From: JBEAOO01 sp041164825
GTDB lineage: Bacteria; Pseudomonadota; Gammaproteobacteria; Burkholderiales; Burkholderiaceae_C
Reading direction: 5' to 3'
NCBI GenBank assembly: GCA_041164825.1
Contig: JBEAOO010000183.1
Span: forward strand, 1-7,730
Length of the DNA: 7,730 bases
Part shown: positions 1 to 5,800 of the stretch, in pieces
Position numbering within the stretch: position 1 is the first letter of the stretch
Layout of the letters: every line of letters begins with the position of its first letter
Made by a program: the position numbers and the translations under genes
Notes under the pieces: model-generated
What the model saw: the letters and a program-made list of their open reading frames with translations, nothing else
The model's database searches: none
What the model was told of the DNA's origin: nothing

Positions 1-434
1 GACATGGCCTGAACGGTCAGATCCATCGCCGGATATTTTTGATAAGGGCCAGTGCTGCCGTAGCCTGAGCTCGCCGCATAGATCAAGCGCGGGTTGAGGG
101 TCTTGAGATGATCGTATCCAAGCCCCAGCCGGTCCATCGTGCCGGGCGAGAAGTTCTCGACCAACACATCGGCATCGGCAACCAGGTCCAGCAAGGCGCG
201 CTTGCCCAGATCGGACTTCAGATCCAGGCAGATGGATTTCTTCGCACCGTTCAACATCGCAAAAGGCAAAGCGGCGCCGCCCACCACGCCTCGGCGGCGC
301 AGCGATTCGCCGCCAGGCGGCTCGATCTTGATGACCGTTGCGCCGGCAAGCGCCATCAAATAGGTCGCGTAGGGACCGTTGTAGATCTGGGTCAGATCCA
401 CGATCACCACACCTTCAAGCGGATAGTGCGTCAT
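1..434 (-). CDS. CaiB/BaiF family III CoA-transferase, C-terminal part outside the window
   Basis: Family III CoA-transferases move CoA between carboxylic acids in the cytoplasm, typically activating a catabolic acid using another acyl-CoA as donor. The 144 codons seen begin MTHYPLEGVVIVDLTQ and show the N-terminal hallmarks of the family: the GATVIKIEPPGGE segment at about residues 31-43, NGAKKSICLDL at 62-72, VENFSPGTMDRLGLGY at 92-107 and SGYGSTGPY at 123-131. The reading frame runs open off the low-coordinate edge. The catalytic aspartate of the family lies further on and cannot be checked. Full members are about 380-420 residues, so roughly two thirds is missing. The ATG at 434-432 is preceded by AAGGA seven bases upstream. 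It is the last gene seen of the block that starts with the thioesterase and lies 133 bp after the SMP-30 gene. A role in activating the acid left after lactone opening is inferred; the substrate is unknown. Confidence 0.92.
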   Translation of the reverse strand, partial: MTHYPLEGVVIVDLTQIYNGPYATYLMALAGATVIKIEPPGGESLRRRGVVGGAALPFAMLNGAKKSICLDLKSDLGKRALLDLVADADVLVENFSPGTMDRLGLGYDHLKTLNPRLIYAASSGYGSTGPYQKYPAMDLTVQAM

Positions 435-536
435 CTTCGTATCCTTCTCCCAGTGCAGAGATCGGGAGGCGCGAACACGCCCTCGCTCCAGCCCTCAGGG
501 CACCGGCTTGTTGATTGTTGTTGTCGAACTGCTGGA

Positions 537-559
537 CGGCCGCAATGTGGCGGCGGCCG
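537..559 (-). other. Small GC-rich stem-loop just after the SMP-30 gene
   Basis: The 133-bp gap between the SMP-30 stop (570-568) and the CoA-transferase start (434) contains a perfect 7-bp inverted repeat, CGGCCGC and GCGGCCG, with a 9-base loop. No T-run follows on the minus strand, so it is not a standard intrinsic terminator. A second, weaker palindrome (GCCC-TCA-GGGC) lies at 491-501. The hairpin could stabilise or pause the transcript, or be chance in GC-rich DNA. I see no convincing promoter in this gap. Confidence 0.3.
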
Positions 560-567
560 GGCTGTTC

Positions 568-1599
568 TTATTGGCAATGCGCCATCGGCAGCCCCGCCAC
601 CGGGACCTGCAAGGCCTGCACCGCGCCGATGCCCAGCCCACCGAGGTAGAGCGTCTTCAGGTGTGGCCCCCCAAAAGCGATGCTCGACAAGTTCGACACA
701 CACGACCCACGGCTTTGCACGATCATGTCCCGGGTCAAAACGCCCTCGGCGTGCGCGGTGGCGATCACCGCCAGCGCACCCGGGTCGATGTCCTCGAACA
801 AAAGGGTCCAGCTCAGATCTGGCGCAACGCGGATGAGGCGGTTGGACACCACACAGATGATCCAAAGCGCGCCCTCTGCATCGAAGGCCATGCCGTCGGG
901 GAAAGTGCCCCCGGGGTAGGTGAGATGAACGGGATGGCTCAGCGTGCCGTCCGCGGCCAAGTCGAACCGGGTGGTGCGGCAGGCGAAGGTTTCGTTGACG
1001 TAGAGGTGCCTGCGGTCAGGTGAGATCCGCATCTCGTTCGTCCACGTCAGCCGATCTGCCGCCACACTGACTTCGCCATCCTGCACCAGCAGGATCTGGC
1101 CGGTCTTTTCTTCGGCGGTGAAATGGTCGTGTTTGCGGGTCGATGCACTGACAGTGATCCATACCCGGTCGCCATCCACCAGCACGAAATTGGCGGGCGG
1201 AATGGGCCGGCCGGCAACGGCAGTCGCAAAAGGCCGAGCAGGCCCGCGCGGGCCCACCCGCCAGACGCCACCTGCCTCGCCCAAGTTGGCGAACAAGAAG
1301 TCGCCATCGGCCGTGAGCGCAATGCCGTTGGGCAGGAAGCCCTGCGCGATCAGATCGGCCTCGACGGCAGGACCCGTGGAGCCATCGGGCGAGATCCGCG
1401 CGATGCCCAGCGTCCAGTCGCCGGTGTAAAGCGATCCGTCGCGCGCCGCCAGAACGCATTCCGGCCGGTTCAGGCCGCTGCCGGTCTGCGAGAGATCCGA
1501 AGGATGAAAAGTGGGGATCGTTGTCAATGTCAAGGTACGGCTCCAGATGGCAGGGTGTCGTGCCACATTCGCTGCTCGTTGGTGAGGTGTGTCAGACAT
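568..1599 (-). CDS. SMP-30/gluconolactonase/LRE-family hydrolase, probable lactonase
   Basis: This family forms six-bladed beta-propellers that hydrolyse lactones or related esters using one divalent metal ion. Counting from the ATG at 1599 the protein has 343 residues. The expected ligand positions are recognisable: Glu47 in NRPECVLAARDGSLYTGDW, Asn188 in WTNEMRISPDRRHLYVNE, and Asp235 in YPGGTFPDGMAFDAEGALW. The NGIALTADGDFLFANLGEAGGVWR repeat-like strands (about 91-114) are also typical. No signal peptide is apparent, so it is probably cytoplasmic. The start is uncertain. The ATG has no clear Shine-Dalgarno, whereas a TTG at 1533-1531 has GGAG seven bases upstream and would remove 22 residues that look unlike the family, giving 321 residues. 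The gene follows the BVMO by 31 bp. That suggests it opens the lactone made by the BVMO; this is inferred from order and family, not from specificity motifs. Confidence 0.88.
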   Translation of the reverse strand: MSDTPHQRAANVARHPAIWSRTLTLTTIPTFHPSDLSQTGSGLNRPECVLAARDGSLYTGDWTLGIARISPDGSTGPAVEADLIAQGFLPNGIALTADGDFLFANLGEAGGVWRVGPRGPARPFATAVAGRPIPPANFVLVDGDRVWITVSASTRKHDHFTAEEKTGQILLVQDGEVSVAADRLTWTNEMRISPDRRHLYVNETFACRTTRFDLAADGTLSHPVHLTYPGGTFPDGMAFDAEGALWIICVVSNRLIRVAPDLSWTLLFEDIDPGALAVIATAHAEGVLTRDMIVQSRGSCVSNLSSIAFGGPHLKTLYLGGLGIGAVQALQVPVAGLPMAHCQ

Positions 1600-1630
1600 T
1601 CCGGTGTCGGAGCTGTCACCACCCTGAGGG

Positions 1631-3268
1631 TCAGGTCAGGATGAACCCCTTGTAGTCGTTCTTGCGCACATCGTCGCAATACTGCCGGAACCTGGGGTTG
1701 CCTCCGACGAACAGCAACACCTCACGCTTGTCGCGGCCCTTGATGTTTTTGTTGATCCCGGTGAACCAGGAGTTCGTTTGGCCCAGCAGCAGCTTGCCCA
1801 TCAGCTTGGTGCAGTAGAGCGTGTAGCTTTCGGCCGCAGCGGCTTCGGGCTCAATGCGCTGGATGCCGGCACGCTTGGCGTGCGCCATCATGTCGCTCAG
1901 CCAGTCAACGGTCACTGCGGAACAGCGCGGAATGTTGCAGAAGGTGGCGCCACTCTGTGGCCCGACCAACATGAAGAAGTTGGGGAACCCAGGGCACTGC
2001 ATCCCCATGTAGGTCTTGACGCCATTGTCCCATTCGTCTTTCAGCGCAACACCGCCCGCGCCGCGGATGTCGATGCGGTTCCACGACCCTTTGACTGCGT
2101 CAAAGCCCGTGGCGTAGATGATGACGTCGAACTCGTGCAGGGCATCGGTGGTCTGTATGCCGTCGGGGGTGATGCGGGTGATCGGCGTTGCGTTCAGATC
2201 GACCACCGAGACAGTGTCTTGGTTGTAGACCTCGTAGTAGTGGGACTCCAGCGGAACCCGCTTCATACCGAAGCCATGGTCCTTGGGGATCAGAACCTCA
2301 GCAGTGCGCGGATCCTTGACCCGTTGACGAATTTTCTGCGCCACGAAGTCCGAAACGTACTTGTTCGCGGCGGGGTCTGACAGGACATCTTGATACGCCC
2401 CGAGCCACAGCGAGAAGCCCGGCCCCTTGTACAACTCTTCCAGCGTGGCGTCGCGTTCAGCCTGCGGCACATCGAACAGGTTCTTCGGAATGAATTCGTG
2501 CGGGAAGCCAGCGATGGACGCATCGCACTTGTCGGTGAACTCGTCGTAGTTGGCCTTGATGTAGGCCATCCGCTCTGGTGTCATGGGCCCATTACCCAGC
2601 GGGGTGCACCAGTTCGGAGAGCGCAGAAACACCGTCAGGTGCCCGGCCTGCTTGCCCATTTCCTGAATCACCTGCACGCCGGTGGAGCCCAGACCAATCA
2701 CCGCCACCCGCTTGCCGGAGAAGTCCAGCTTGGCCGGACCAAAACCGTTGGGGTCGCGCGGCCAAGTGGCCGTGTGGTAGCTCTCGCCTTTGAAGGTGTT
2801 GATGCCGGGCACGTTGGGCATCTGCGGCGCTGACAAGGGCCCGAGTGCCGAGAAGACGAACCGCGCCGTCACGGGTGCACGATCAGGTTGCTGGAATTCG
2901 AGCGTCCAGAGGTTGGACTTGTCGTCGAACACTGCCTTCTGGACCCTGGCGTTGAAGAGGTAATCCTTGCGGATGTCCATGATCTCGGCCGCCCGATGGA
3001 TGTATTTCAACACCTCGGGCTGCGCGGCAAAGCGCTCGGTCCAGTTCCATTCTTGCTTGAGCTGCTCGTTCCAGAAGTATCCGTAGATTTCGCTTTCCGA
3101 ATCGAAACGAGCGCCCGGATAGCGGTTGTGATGCCAGACGCCGCCAATGTTGTCGGAGCCTTCAATCCCCAGCACCCGATAACCCATCTCGCGCAGCCGA
3201 TAGGTCTGATAGAGACCAGACAGCCCCGCGCCGATCACCACAGCGTCAAAATCCGCTTCGTTTGTCAT
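1631..3268 (-). CDS. Type I Baeyer-Villiger monooxygenase (cyclohexanone/cyclopentanone monooxygenase-like)
   Basis: FAD- and NADPH-dependent enzyme that inserts one oxygen of O2 next to a ketone, giving an ester or lactone. The 545 residues match the usual 530-560. Counting from the ATG at 3268: first Rossmann motif GAGLSG at 13-18 (FAD), NRYPGARFD at 48-56 with the aspartate near the isoalloxazine, the BVMO fingerprint FKGESYHTATWP at 159-170 (fits FxGxxxHxxxWP exactly), second Rossmann motif GLGSTG at 192-197 (NADPH), the MKR segment with Arg337 matching the catalytic arginine of phenylacetone monooxygenase, and ATGFD at 386-390. The C-terminus (NSWFTGINKN to DYKGFILT) resembles cyclic-ketone monooxygenases. 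The preceding codon is TTG, but the ATG at 3268 has AGGA seven bases upstream and is preferred. Its ATG shares one base with the thioesterase stop (TGATG), implying translational coupling. The substrate is not deducible; a cyclic ketone fits the neighbours. Confidence 0.95.
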   Translation of the reverse strand: MTNEADFDAVVIGAGLSGLYQTYRLREMGYRVLGIEGSDNIGGVWHHNRYPGARFDSESEIYGYFWNEQLKQEWNWTERFAAQPEVLKYIHRAAEIMDIRKDYLFNARVQKAVFDDKSNLWTLEFQQPDRAPVTARFVFSALGPLSAPQMPNVPGINTFKGESYHTATWPRDPNGFGPAKLDFSGKRVAVIGLGSTGVQVIQEMGKQAGHLTVFLRSPNWCTPLGNGPMTPERMAYIKANYDEFTDKCDASIAGFPHEFIPKNLFDVPQAERDATLEELYKGPGFSLWLGAYQDVLSDPAANKYVSDFVAQKIRQRVKDPRTAEVLIPKDHGFGMKRVPLESHYYEVYNQDTVSVVDLNATPITRITPDGIQTTDALHEFDVIIYATGFDAVKGSWNRIDIRGAGGVALKDEWDNGVKTYMGMQCPGFPNFFMLVGPQSGATFCNIPRCSAVTVDWLSDMMAHAKRAGIQRIEPEAAAAESYTLYCTKLMGKLLLGQTNSWFTGINKNIKGRDKREVLLFVGGNPRFRQYCDDVRKNDYKGFILT

Positions 3269-3717
3269 CAAGTTTCCTTTGAATGTCTGGTCAACTGGTC
3301 TTCTTGACCCACAGCCACGTTAGACGGCACGATGGTCAAGCGTCCGGTGGCGGCGAGCTTGCCGTCGGCGCCAGTGACCTCGACCGTGATGTTGCAAATC
3401 TGGCGCCCCATCTTGACCACGCGCGCAACGGCCACCAGTTCGCCATGTGCGGGCCGCAGAAAATCGACCCCCAAATTGACCGTCGACACCCGCTTGACCA
3501 GCAGCGCGATCACCAGGTAGCAGCCGGTCGCGTCGATCAGGCTGGCAATCACGCCGCCGTGCAGGCGGTCGACCTTGGGCGTGCCGACGATCTCGGCACG
3601 GAACGGTAAACGCACCGTCAGCGTCGCGTCATCCAGCGACTCGGCCCGCAGACCCATCCAGCGGTCGAACTCGCAGGTCTCGATCACAGTCTGCAACTGT
3701 TCACGCGTCAAACTCAT
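3268..3717 (-). CDS. PaaI/YdiI-like hotdog-fold acyl-CoA thioesterase
   Basis: Hotdog thioesterases hydrolyse acyl-CoA to free acid and CoA, often as a housekeeping step that frees CoA trapped in dead-end esters of a catabolic pathway. The 149-residue length is typical. The core HGGVIASLIDATG at 53-65 gives the HGG turn on the central helix and Asp62 as a likely acidic catalytic residue. STVNLGVDFLRPAHGELVA (78-96) and the closing strand GKLAATGRLTIV (119-130) are also characteristic. The frame stays open upstream to 3867, but the ATG at 3717 is chosen because GAGGAG ends six bases before it, the preceding 50 codons have no hotdog similarity, and the longer version would include the promoter at 3823-3852. 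It is the first gene of the downstream block and overlaps the BVMO start by one base. The substrate is unknown. Confidence 0.9.
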   Translation of the reverse strand: MSLTREQLQTVIETCEFDRWMGLRAESLDDATLTVRLPFRAEIVGTPKVDRLHGGVIASLIDATGCYLVIALLVKRVSTVNLGVDFLRPAHGELVAVARVVKMGRQICNITVEVTGADGKLAATGRLTIVPSNVAVGQEDQLTRHSKET

Positions 3718-3723
3718 GGGCGG

Positions 3724-3729
3724 CTCCTC
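3724..3729 (-). promoter_or_regulatory. Ribosome binding site that sets the thioesterase start
   Basis: On the minus strand GAGGAG lies six bases before the ATG at 3717-3715. This is the strongest argument for the 149-residue protein over the 199-residue open frame that begins at 3867. Confidence 0.8.
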
Positions 3730-3822
3730 ATTGCCACTGGCGACTTGGCCCGTGATGCTCGCGGCATCGACGGGCTGGGGCGAGCTGAGACTGTCATGCC
3801 GCATTCCGATGCAAGGTGCGAA

Positions 3823-3852
3823 AATATAAAACAAACGGTTGTTTTGTAACAA
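3823..3852 (-). promoter_or_regulatory. Candidate sigma-70-type promoter for the thioesterase-BVMO block
   Basis: Reading the minus strand, TTGTTA (3852-3847, four of six matches to TTGACA) is followed after 18 bases by TATATT (3828-3823, five of six matches to TATAAT). This AT-rich island stands out in GC-rich DNA and lies in the largest gene-free stretch of the window (3718-4043). Transcription would start near 3816, leaving a leader of about 100 bases before the thioesterase ATG at 3717. No terminator-like structure or obvious leader peptide is seen in that leader. Confidence 0.6.
3828..3845. promoter_or_regulatory. 18-bp palindrome inside the promoter spacer, probable repressor operator
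   Basis: AAAACAA and TTGTTTT form a perfect 7-bp inverted repeat around the 4-base centre ACGG, whose inner CG extends the symmetry. The element fills the spacer between the candidate -35 and -10 boxes and touches the -10 by one base, so a bound protein would block RNA polymerase. The length and two-fold symmetry suit a TetR-type repressor, which commonly controls such catabolic genes, but the family of the regulator is inferred and no regulator gene is in the window. Confidence 0.55.
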
Positions 3853-4043
3853 GCTTATCGTGCTCATGCTGGGGCGTCAAGATCCTTGGCTGACTTTCAG
3901 CGCCAGACGCGGCAAGCCCTTGCAGCGACTTGACCTGGGCGAACTTGTTCCCGGCGACCACGCAAGCGCCTCCCCCGCTTGTCGAGCGTCCAGCCCTGGC
4001 CGGGCAGACAGTGCACCCATGCCACGTGAGACCAAGCTCAACC
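3853..4043. other. Gene-free spacer between the NorF-like gene and the promoter
   Basis: About 190 bp with no protein I can support on either strand. It contains one short inverted repeat, CAAGCG and CGCTTG with a 7-base loop (3963-3981), that could slow or end transcription from the NorF-like gene, but no T-run follows it on the minus strand. Otherwise I see nothing in it. Confidence 0.4.
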
Positions 4044-4292
4044 TCACGCCAGCAGAGAACCCATGATGAGGGTAGCCGCTACAGCGAAGTTCCAGGTCTC
4101 GTACAGGAAACGCCAATGCGCAAGCGCATGCCTGGCCTCCATGTAGTTCAGGATGACCATCCTGGATTTGACGGCGGCAATGAGCACGATGAGAACGGGC
4201 GTTGCCGAACGCCACCTGCCCGATTCAGCCAACAGCACCGAGGCCACCGTGAGGGCACACAAGCATGCCCAGACGACGATGGGGCGCTTCAC
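4044..4292 (-). CDS. Cytochrome c oxidase subunit IV-like / NorF-like small membrane protein
   Basis: An 82-residue protein with three likely membrane helices (about 5-22, 31-48 and 66-82). The loop after helix two, AVKSRMVILNYMEARHALAHW (about 40-60), matches the K-R-(x)n-ME-R-H pattern of prokaryotic cytochrome oxidase subunit IV and NorF proteins. In known systems these small subunits accompany heme-copper oxidases or nitric oxide reductase and hold no cofactor. I chose the GTG at 4292 rather than the upstream ATG at 4334, because the GTG overlaps the TGA of the subunit-III-like gene as GTGA, a classical coupled start, and the shorter protein begins just before helix one. The two products presumably form a pair in the inner membrane. 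No catalytic oxidase subunit is in the window, so the process it serves is unknown. Confidence 0.78.
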   Translation of the reverse strand: MKRPIVVWACLCALTVASVLLAESGRWRSATPVLIVLIAAVKSRMVILNYMEARHALAHWRFLYETWNFAVAATLIMGSLLA

Positions 4293-4888
4293 TGTCGCCC
4301 CAGCAGATACAGCATTGGGAAGATGAAAATCCACAGCACATCCACGAAGTGCCAGAACAGGCCCACGTTCTCAAGCCCAAGCTGGTATTGGGAGGTTCCG
4401 ACGCCCGTTCTGGCGTGCGCGCGGCAATAGGCCATGCAGGCCATGCCCACGAGGACGTGCAGAAAATGGACGATGGTGATGAAGAAGTAGAAGGAATAAA
4501 ACGAATTCGTCGCCGGCGTGATCCCTGCCGAAAATTTGAGGGCGTACTCGACCGCCTTGGTGACCACGAAGGCCAAGCCCAGCAAGAAGGCCGCAGCCAG
4601 ATACCTTGACACGTGTTCCGACGCCATTCGCCGGGACGCCTGGACCGCCTCGGCCATCATCCACGAACTGCTCAGGAGGATCAGCGTGTTGGCGAGGCCG
4701 AAGAGTTCGTTCAGGTGCAACTGCGACAGCGCGTACAACGCCACATGGGCTTGCCGCTCACCCATGAACGTGACGAACATGAGCAGAAAAATGACCATGT
4801 CCATGAACACGAATGTCCACAAGCCGTCGGTTCCTGGTGGACTTGCCAAGCCGCCGGCCACCCTCTGCCTCATCTCATCACGGAGCAT
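4289..4888 (-). CDS. Cytochrome c oxidase subunit III-like protein (NorE-like)
   Basis: A 199-residue membrane protein with about five helices (near 22-42, 60-80, 95-115, 133-155 and 174-195). This is the short form of the subunit III family, as in NorE, compared with about 260 residues and seven helices in mitochondrial-type subunit III. Family marks are Glu114 in KAVEYALKF, the His141/His144 pair in HFLHVLVG, and FWHFVDVLWIFIFP at 178-191. Subunit III proteins carry no heme or copper and assist assembly or stability of a catalytic subunit. The ATG at 4888 has only a weak ribosome site; the ATG at 4873, five codons in, is an alternative. The gene lies downstream of the six-helix membrane gene, 103 bp away with a strong stem-loop between, and overlaps the NorF-like gene by 4 bp. 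Its presence among ketone-catabolism genes without subunits I and II is odd. Confidence 0.85.
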   Translation of the reverse strand: MLRDEMRQRVAGGLASPPGTDGLWTFVFMDMVIFLLMFVTFMGERQAHVALYALSQLHLNELFGLANTLILLSSSWMMAEAVQASRRMASEHVSRYLAAAFLLGLAFVVTKAVEYALKFSAGITPATNSFYSFYFFITIVHFLHVLVGMACMAYCRAHARTGVGTSQYQLGLENVGLFWHFVDVLWIFIFPMLYLLGRQ

Positions 4889-4929
4889 CGTGCCGCTTCA
4901 GTTCTTGGATGGATCACGGCCTCACCGAG

Positions 4930-4961
4930 AAGCAAGGCGCTGTTGGAGCAGCGCCTTGCTT
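4930..4961. other. Perfect 13-bp stem-loop between the six-helix gene and the NorE-like gene
   Basis: AAGCAAGGCGCTG (4930-4942) and CAGCGCCTTGCTT (4949-4961) are exact reverse complements around a 6-base loop. This is by far the strongest hairpin I find in the window. On the minus strand the 3' arm ends in CTTGCTT, followed by CTCGG, so there is only a poor T-tract. It may be a leaky terminator, or a structure that protects the upstream transcript or sets the ratio between the upstream genes and the oxidase-like pair. It starts 31 bases after the stop of the six-helix gene and ends 41 bases before the NorE-like ATG, which leaves little room for a separate promoter. Confidence 0.7.
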
Positions 4962-4991
4962 GTCCACTGCGGCGGGCCAGGAAGGCGCGCG

Positions 4992-5729
4992 TCAGTTCGC
5001 GTGGGACAGCACCTGTCGCGTGACGGGTGCACGCTTCGCAACGGCCTTGAGCATGTAGTAGCCAATCGGAATCTGGAACGCGAACAGCCAGATGCCGAAG
5101 ACAAAGAAGAAGTTCCACGTGCCGCCCACGGCGAAGGGCCCGTCGGTGACAAATGGCATCAGCACCAGGGGAACGAAGATGATGCCGATGGCGATGGCAC
5201 ACCATCCCGTCCAAGCCGGGAACATCGTCTGCTTCTTGTTGAGCACGATGTAAGTACCGAGCGCAATCAGCTGAATGGTCGTAATCATGTAGGTGCAGTC
5301 GTAAATGACCCACGTCATCACATGCAAGGTGCGGACAAGCTCTGGACTGATGCTGTTGGCCAGCAGGGCGCAGGTGGCCCACATGGCGGGGCAAAAAGCC
5401 AGCAGCCACCCGGTCAGGATGCCACCCGCCGCTTCAGTAAGGCTCAAGACGCCGAGCGATCCGTCATCCTCGCGCAGCAGGGTCGCCAGGAGCAGCGACC
5501 AAGGTGTGTAGAGCATGCCCACCGTGGCGCACCCAATCATGCCGACAGCAATCTCGCTTTGATACTTGCCGTAGTAGTCGGTGATCAGTTGCTCGGCGCT
5601 CATGCCCATCATGTTGGGCGGGGGCACGTTGTGCCCCAAGATGGCCCAAAAAATAATGTAAGTGATGACGAAAATCGGCCCGCACAGGGCGAACCCGATG
5701 TTGATCAGGCGTTTGGTCTCTTGGTCCAA
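4992..5729 (-). CDS. Uncharacterised six-helix integral membrane protein
   Basis: I do not recognise a named family. The 245-residue product has about six hydrophobic segments, near residues 9-32, 58-84, 97-124, 132-162, 174-195 and 204-229. A polar loop follows helix one (HNVPPPNMMGMSAEQLITDYY, about 33-53). Notable polar or aromatic residues inside or beside helices include Glu99, Cys113, Trp117, Trp140, Asp144, Cys145 and the GTWNFFFVFG run near 203-212. There is no signal peptide, heme-binding CxxCH or transporter signature that I can see. The start is a TTG at 5729, supported by AAGGAG seven bases upstream; no ATG lies nearby and the next TTG upstream (5762) lacks a ribosome site. It lies 71 bp after the SDR gene and upstream of the NorE/NorF-like pair, so it may act with them or carry a substrate of the pathway. 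Both ideas are inference. Confidence 0.8.
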   Translation of the reverse strand: MDQETKRLINIGFALCGPIFVITYIIFWAILGHNVPPPNMMGMSAEQLITDYYGKYQSEIAVGMIGCATVGMLYTPWSLLLATLLREDDGSLGVLSLTEAAGGILTGWLLAFCPAMWATCALLANSISPELVRTLHVMTWVIYDCTYMITTIQLIALGTYIVLNKKQTMFPAWTGWCAIAIGIIFVPLVLMPFVTDGPFAVGGTWNFFFVFGIWLFAFQIPIGYYMLKAVAKRAPVTRQVLSHAN

Positions 5730-5736
5730 GATATTT

Positions 5737-5742
5737 CTCCTT
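5737..5742 (-). promoter_or_regulatory. Ribosome binding site supporting a TTG start
   Basis: AAGGAG on the minus strand, seven bases before the TTG at 5729-5727, fixes the start of the six-helix membrane protein at an unusual initiation codon. Confidence 0.75.
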
Positions 5743-5800
5743 ATTGAATGTCTGATGGGCAACGCCGAGGCGCAAGCGCACCCGGCAAACCGGCTGTTGA

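Noticed and set aside
537..559. Intrinsic terminator after the SMP-30 gene
   Set aside because: The stem-loop has only 7 pairs and no T-run follows it, so it is reported as a hairpin of unknown role instead.
1621..1631. Short ACCC-TGA-GGGT palindrome at the end of the BVMO gene
   Set aside because: Only four pairs with a 3-base loop, overlapping the stop codon; too weak to call a regulatory element.
3718..3867. N-terminal extension of the thioesterase to 199 residues
   Set aside because: The extension has no hotdog similarity, would start upstream of the promoter, and the GAGGAG site supports the ATG at 3717.
4293..4334. Longer NorF-like protein starting at the ATG at 4334
   Set aside because: It would overlap the NorE-like gene by 46 bases; the GTGA overlap at 4292 is the usual coupled arrangement and the protein then begins just before its first helix.
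4044..4888. A complete respiratory terminal oxidase or nitric oxide reductase locus
   Set aside because: Only subunit III-like and IV-like proteins are present; no protein with the heme and copper ligands of subunit I, II, NorB or NorC is seen.
4518..5747. A 409-codon open frame on the plus strand
   Set aside because: It lies antisense to the six-helix and NorE-like genes, is rich in Arg, His, Gln and Pro with no recognisable domain, and has no convincing start. It is a by-product of GC-rich codon usage.
3280..5760. Shared CAGACATTCAA string upstream of both the BVMO and the six-helix gene
   Set aside because: An 11-base match between two places is expected by chance several times in a window of this size, and there is no symmetry or matching position relative to a promoter.
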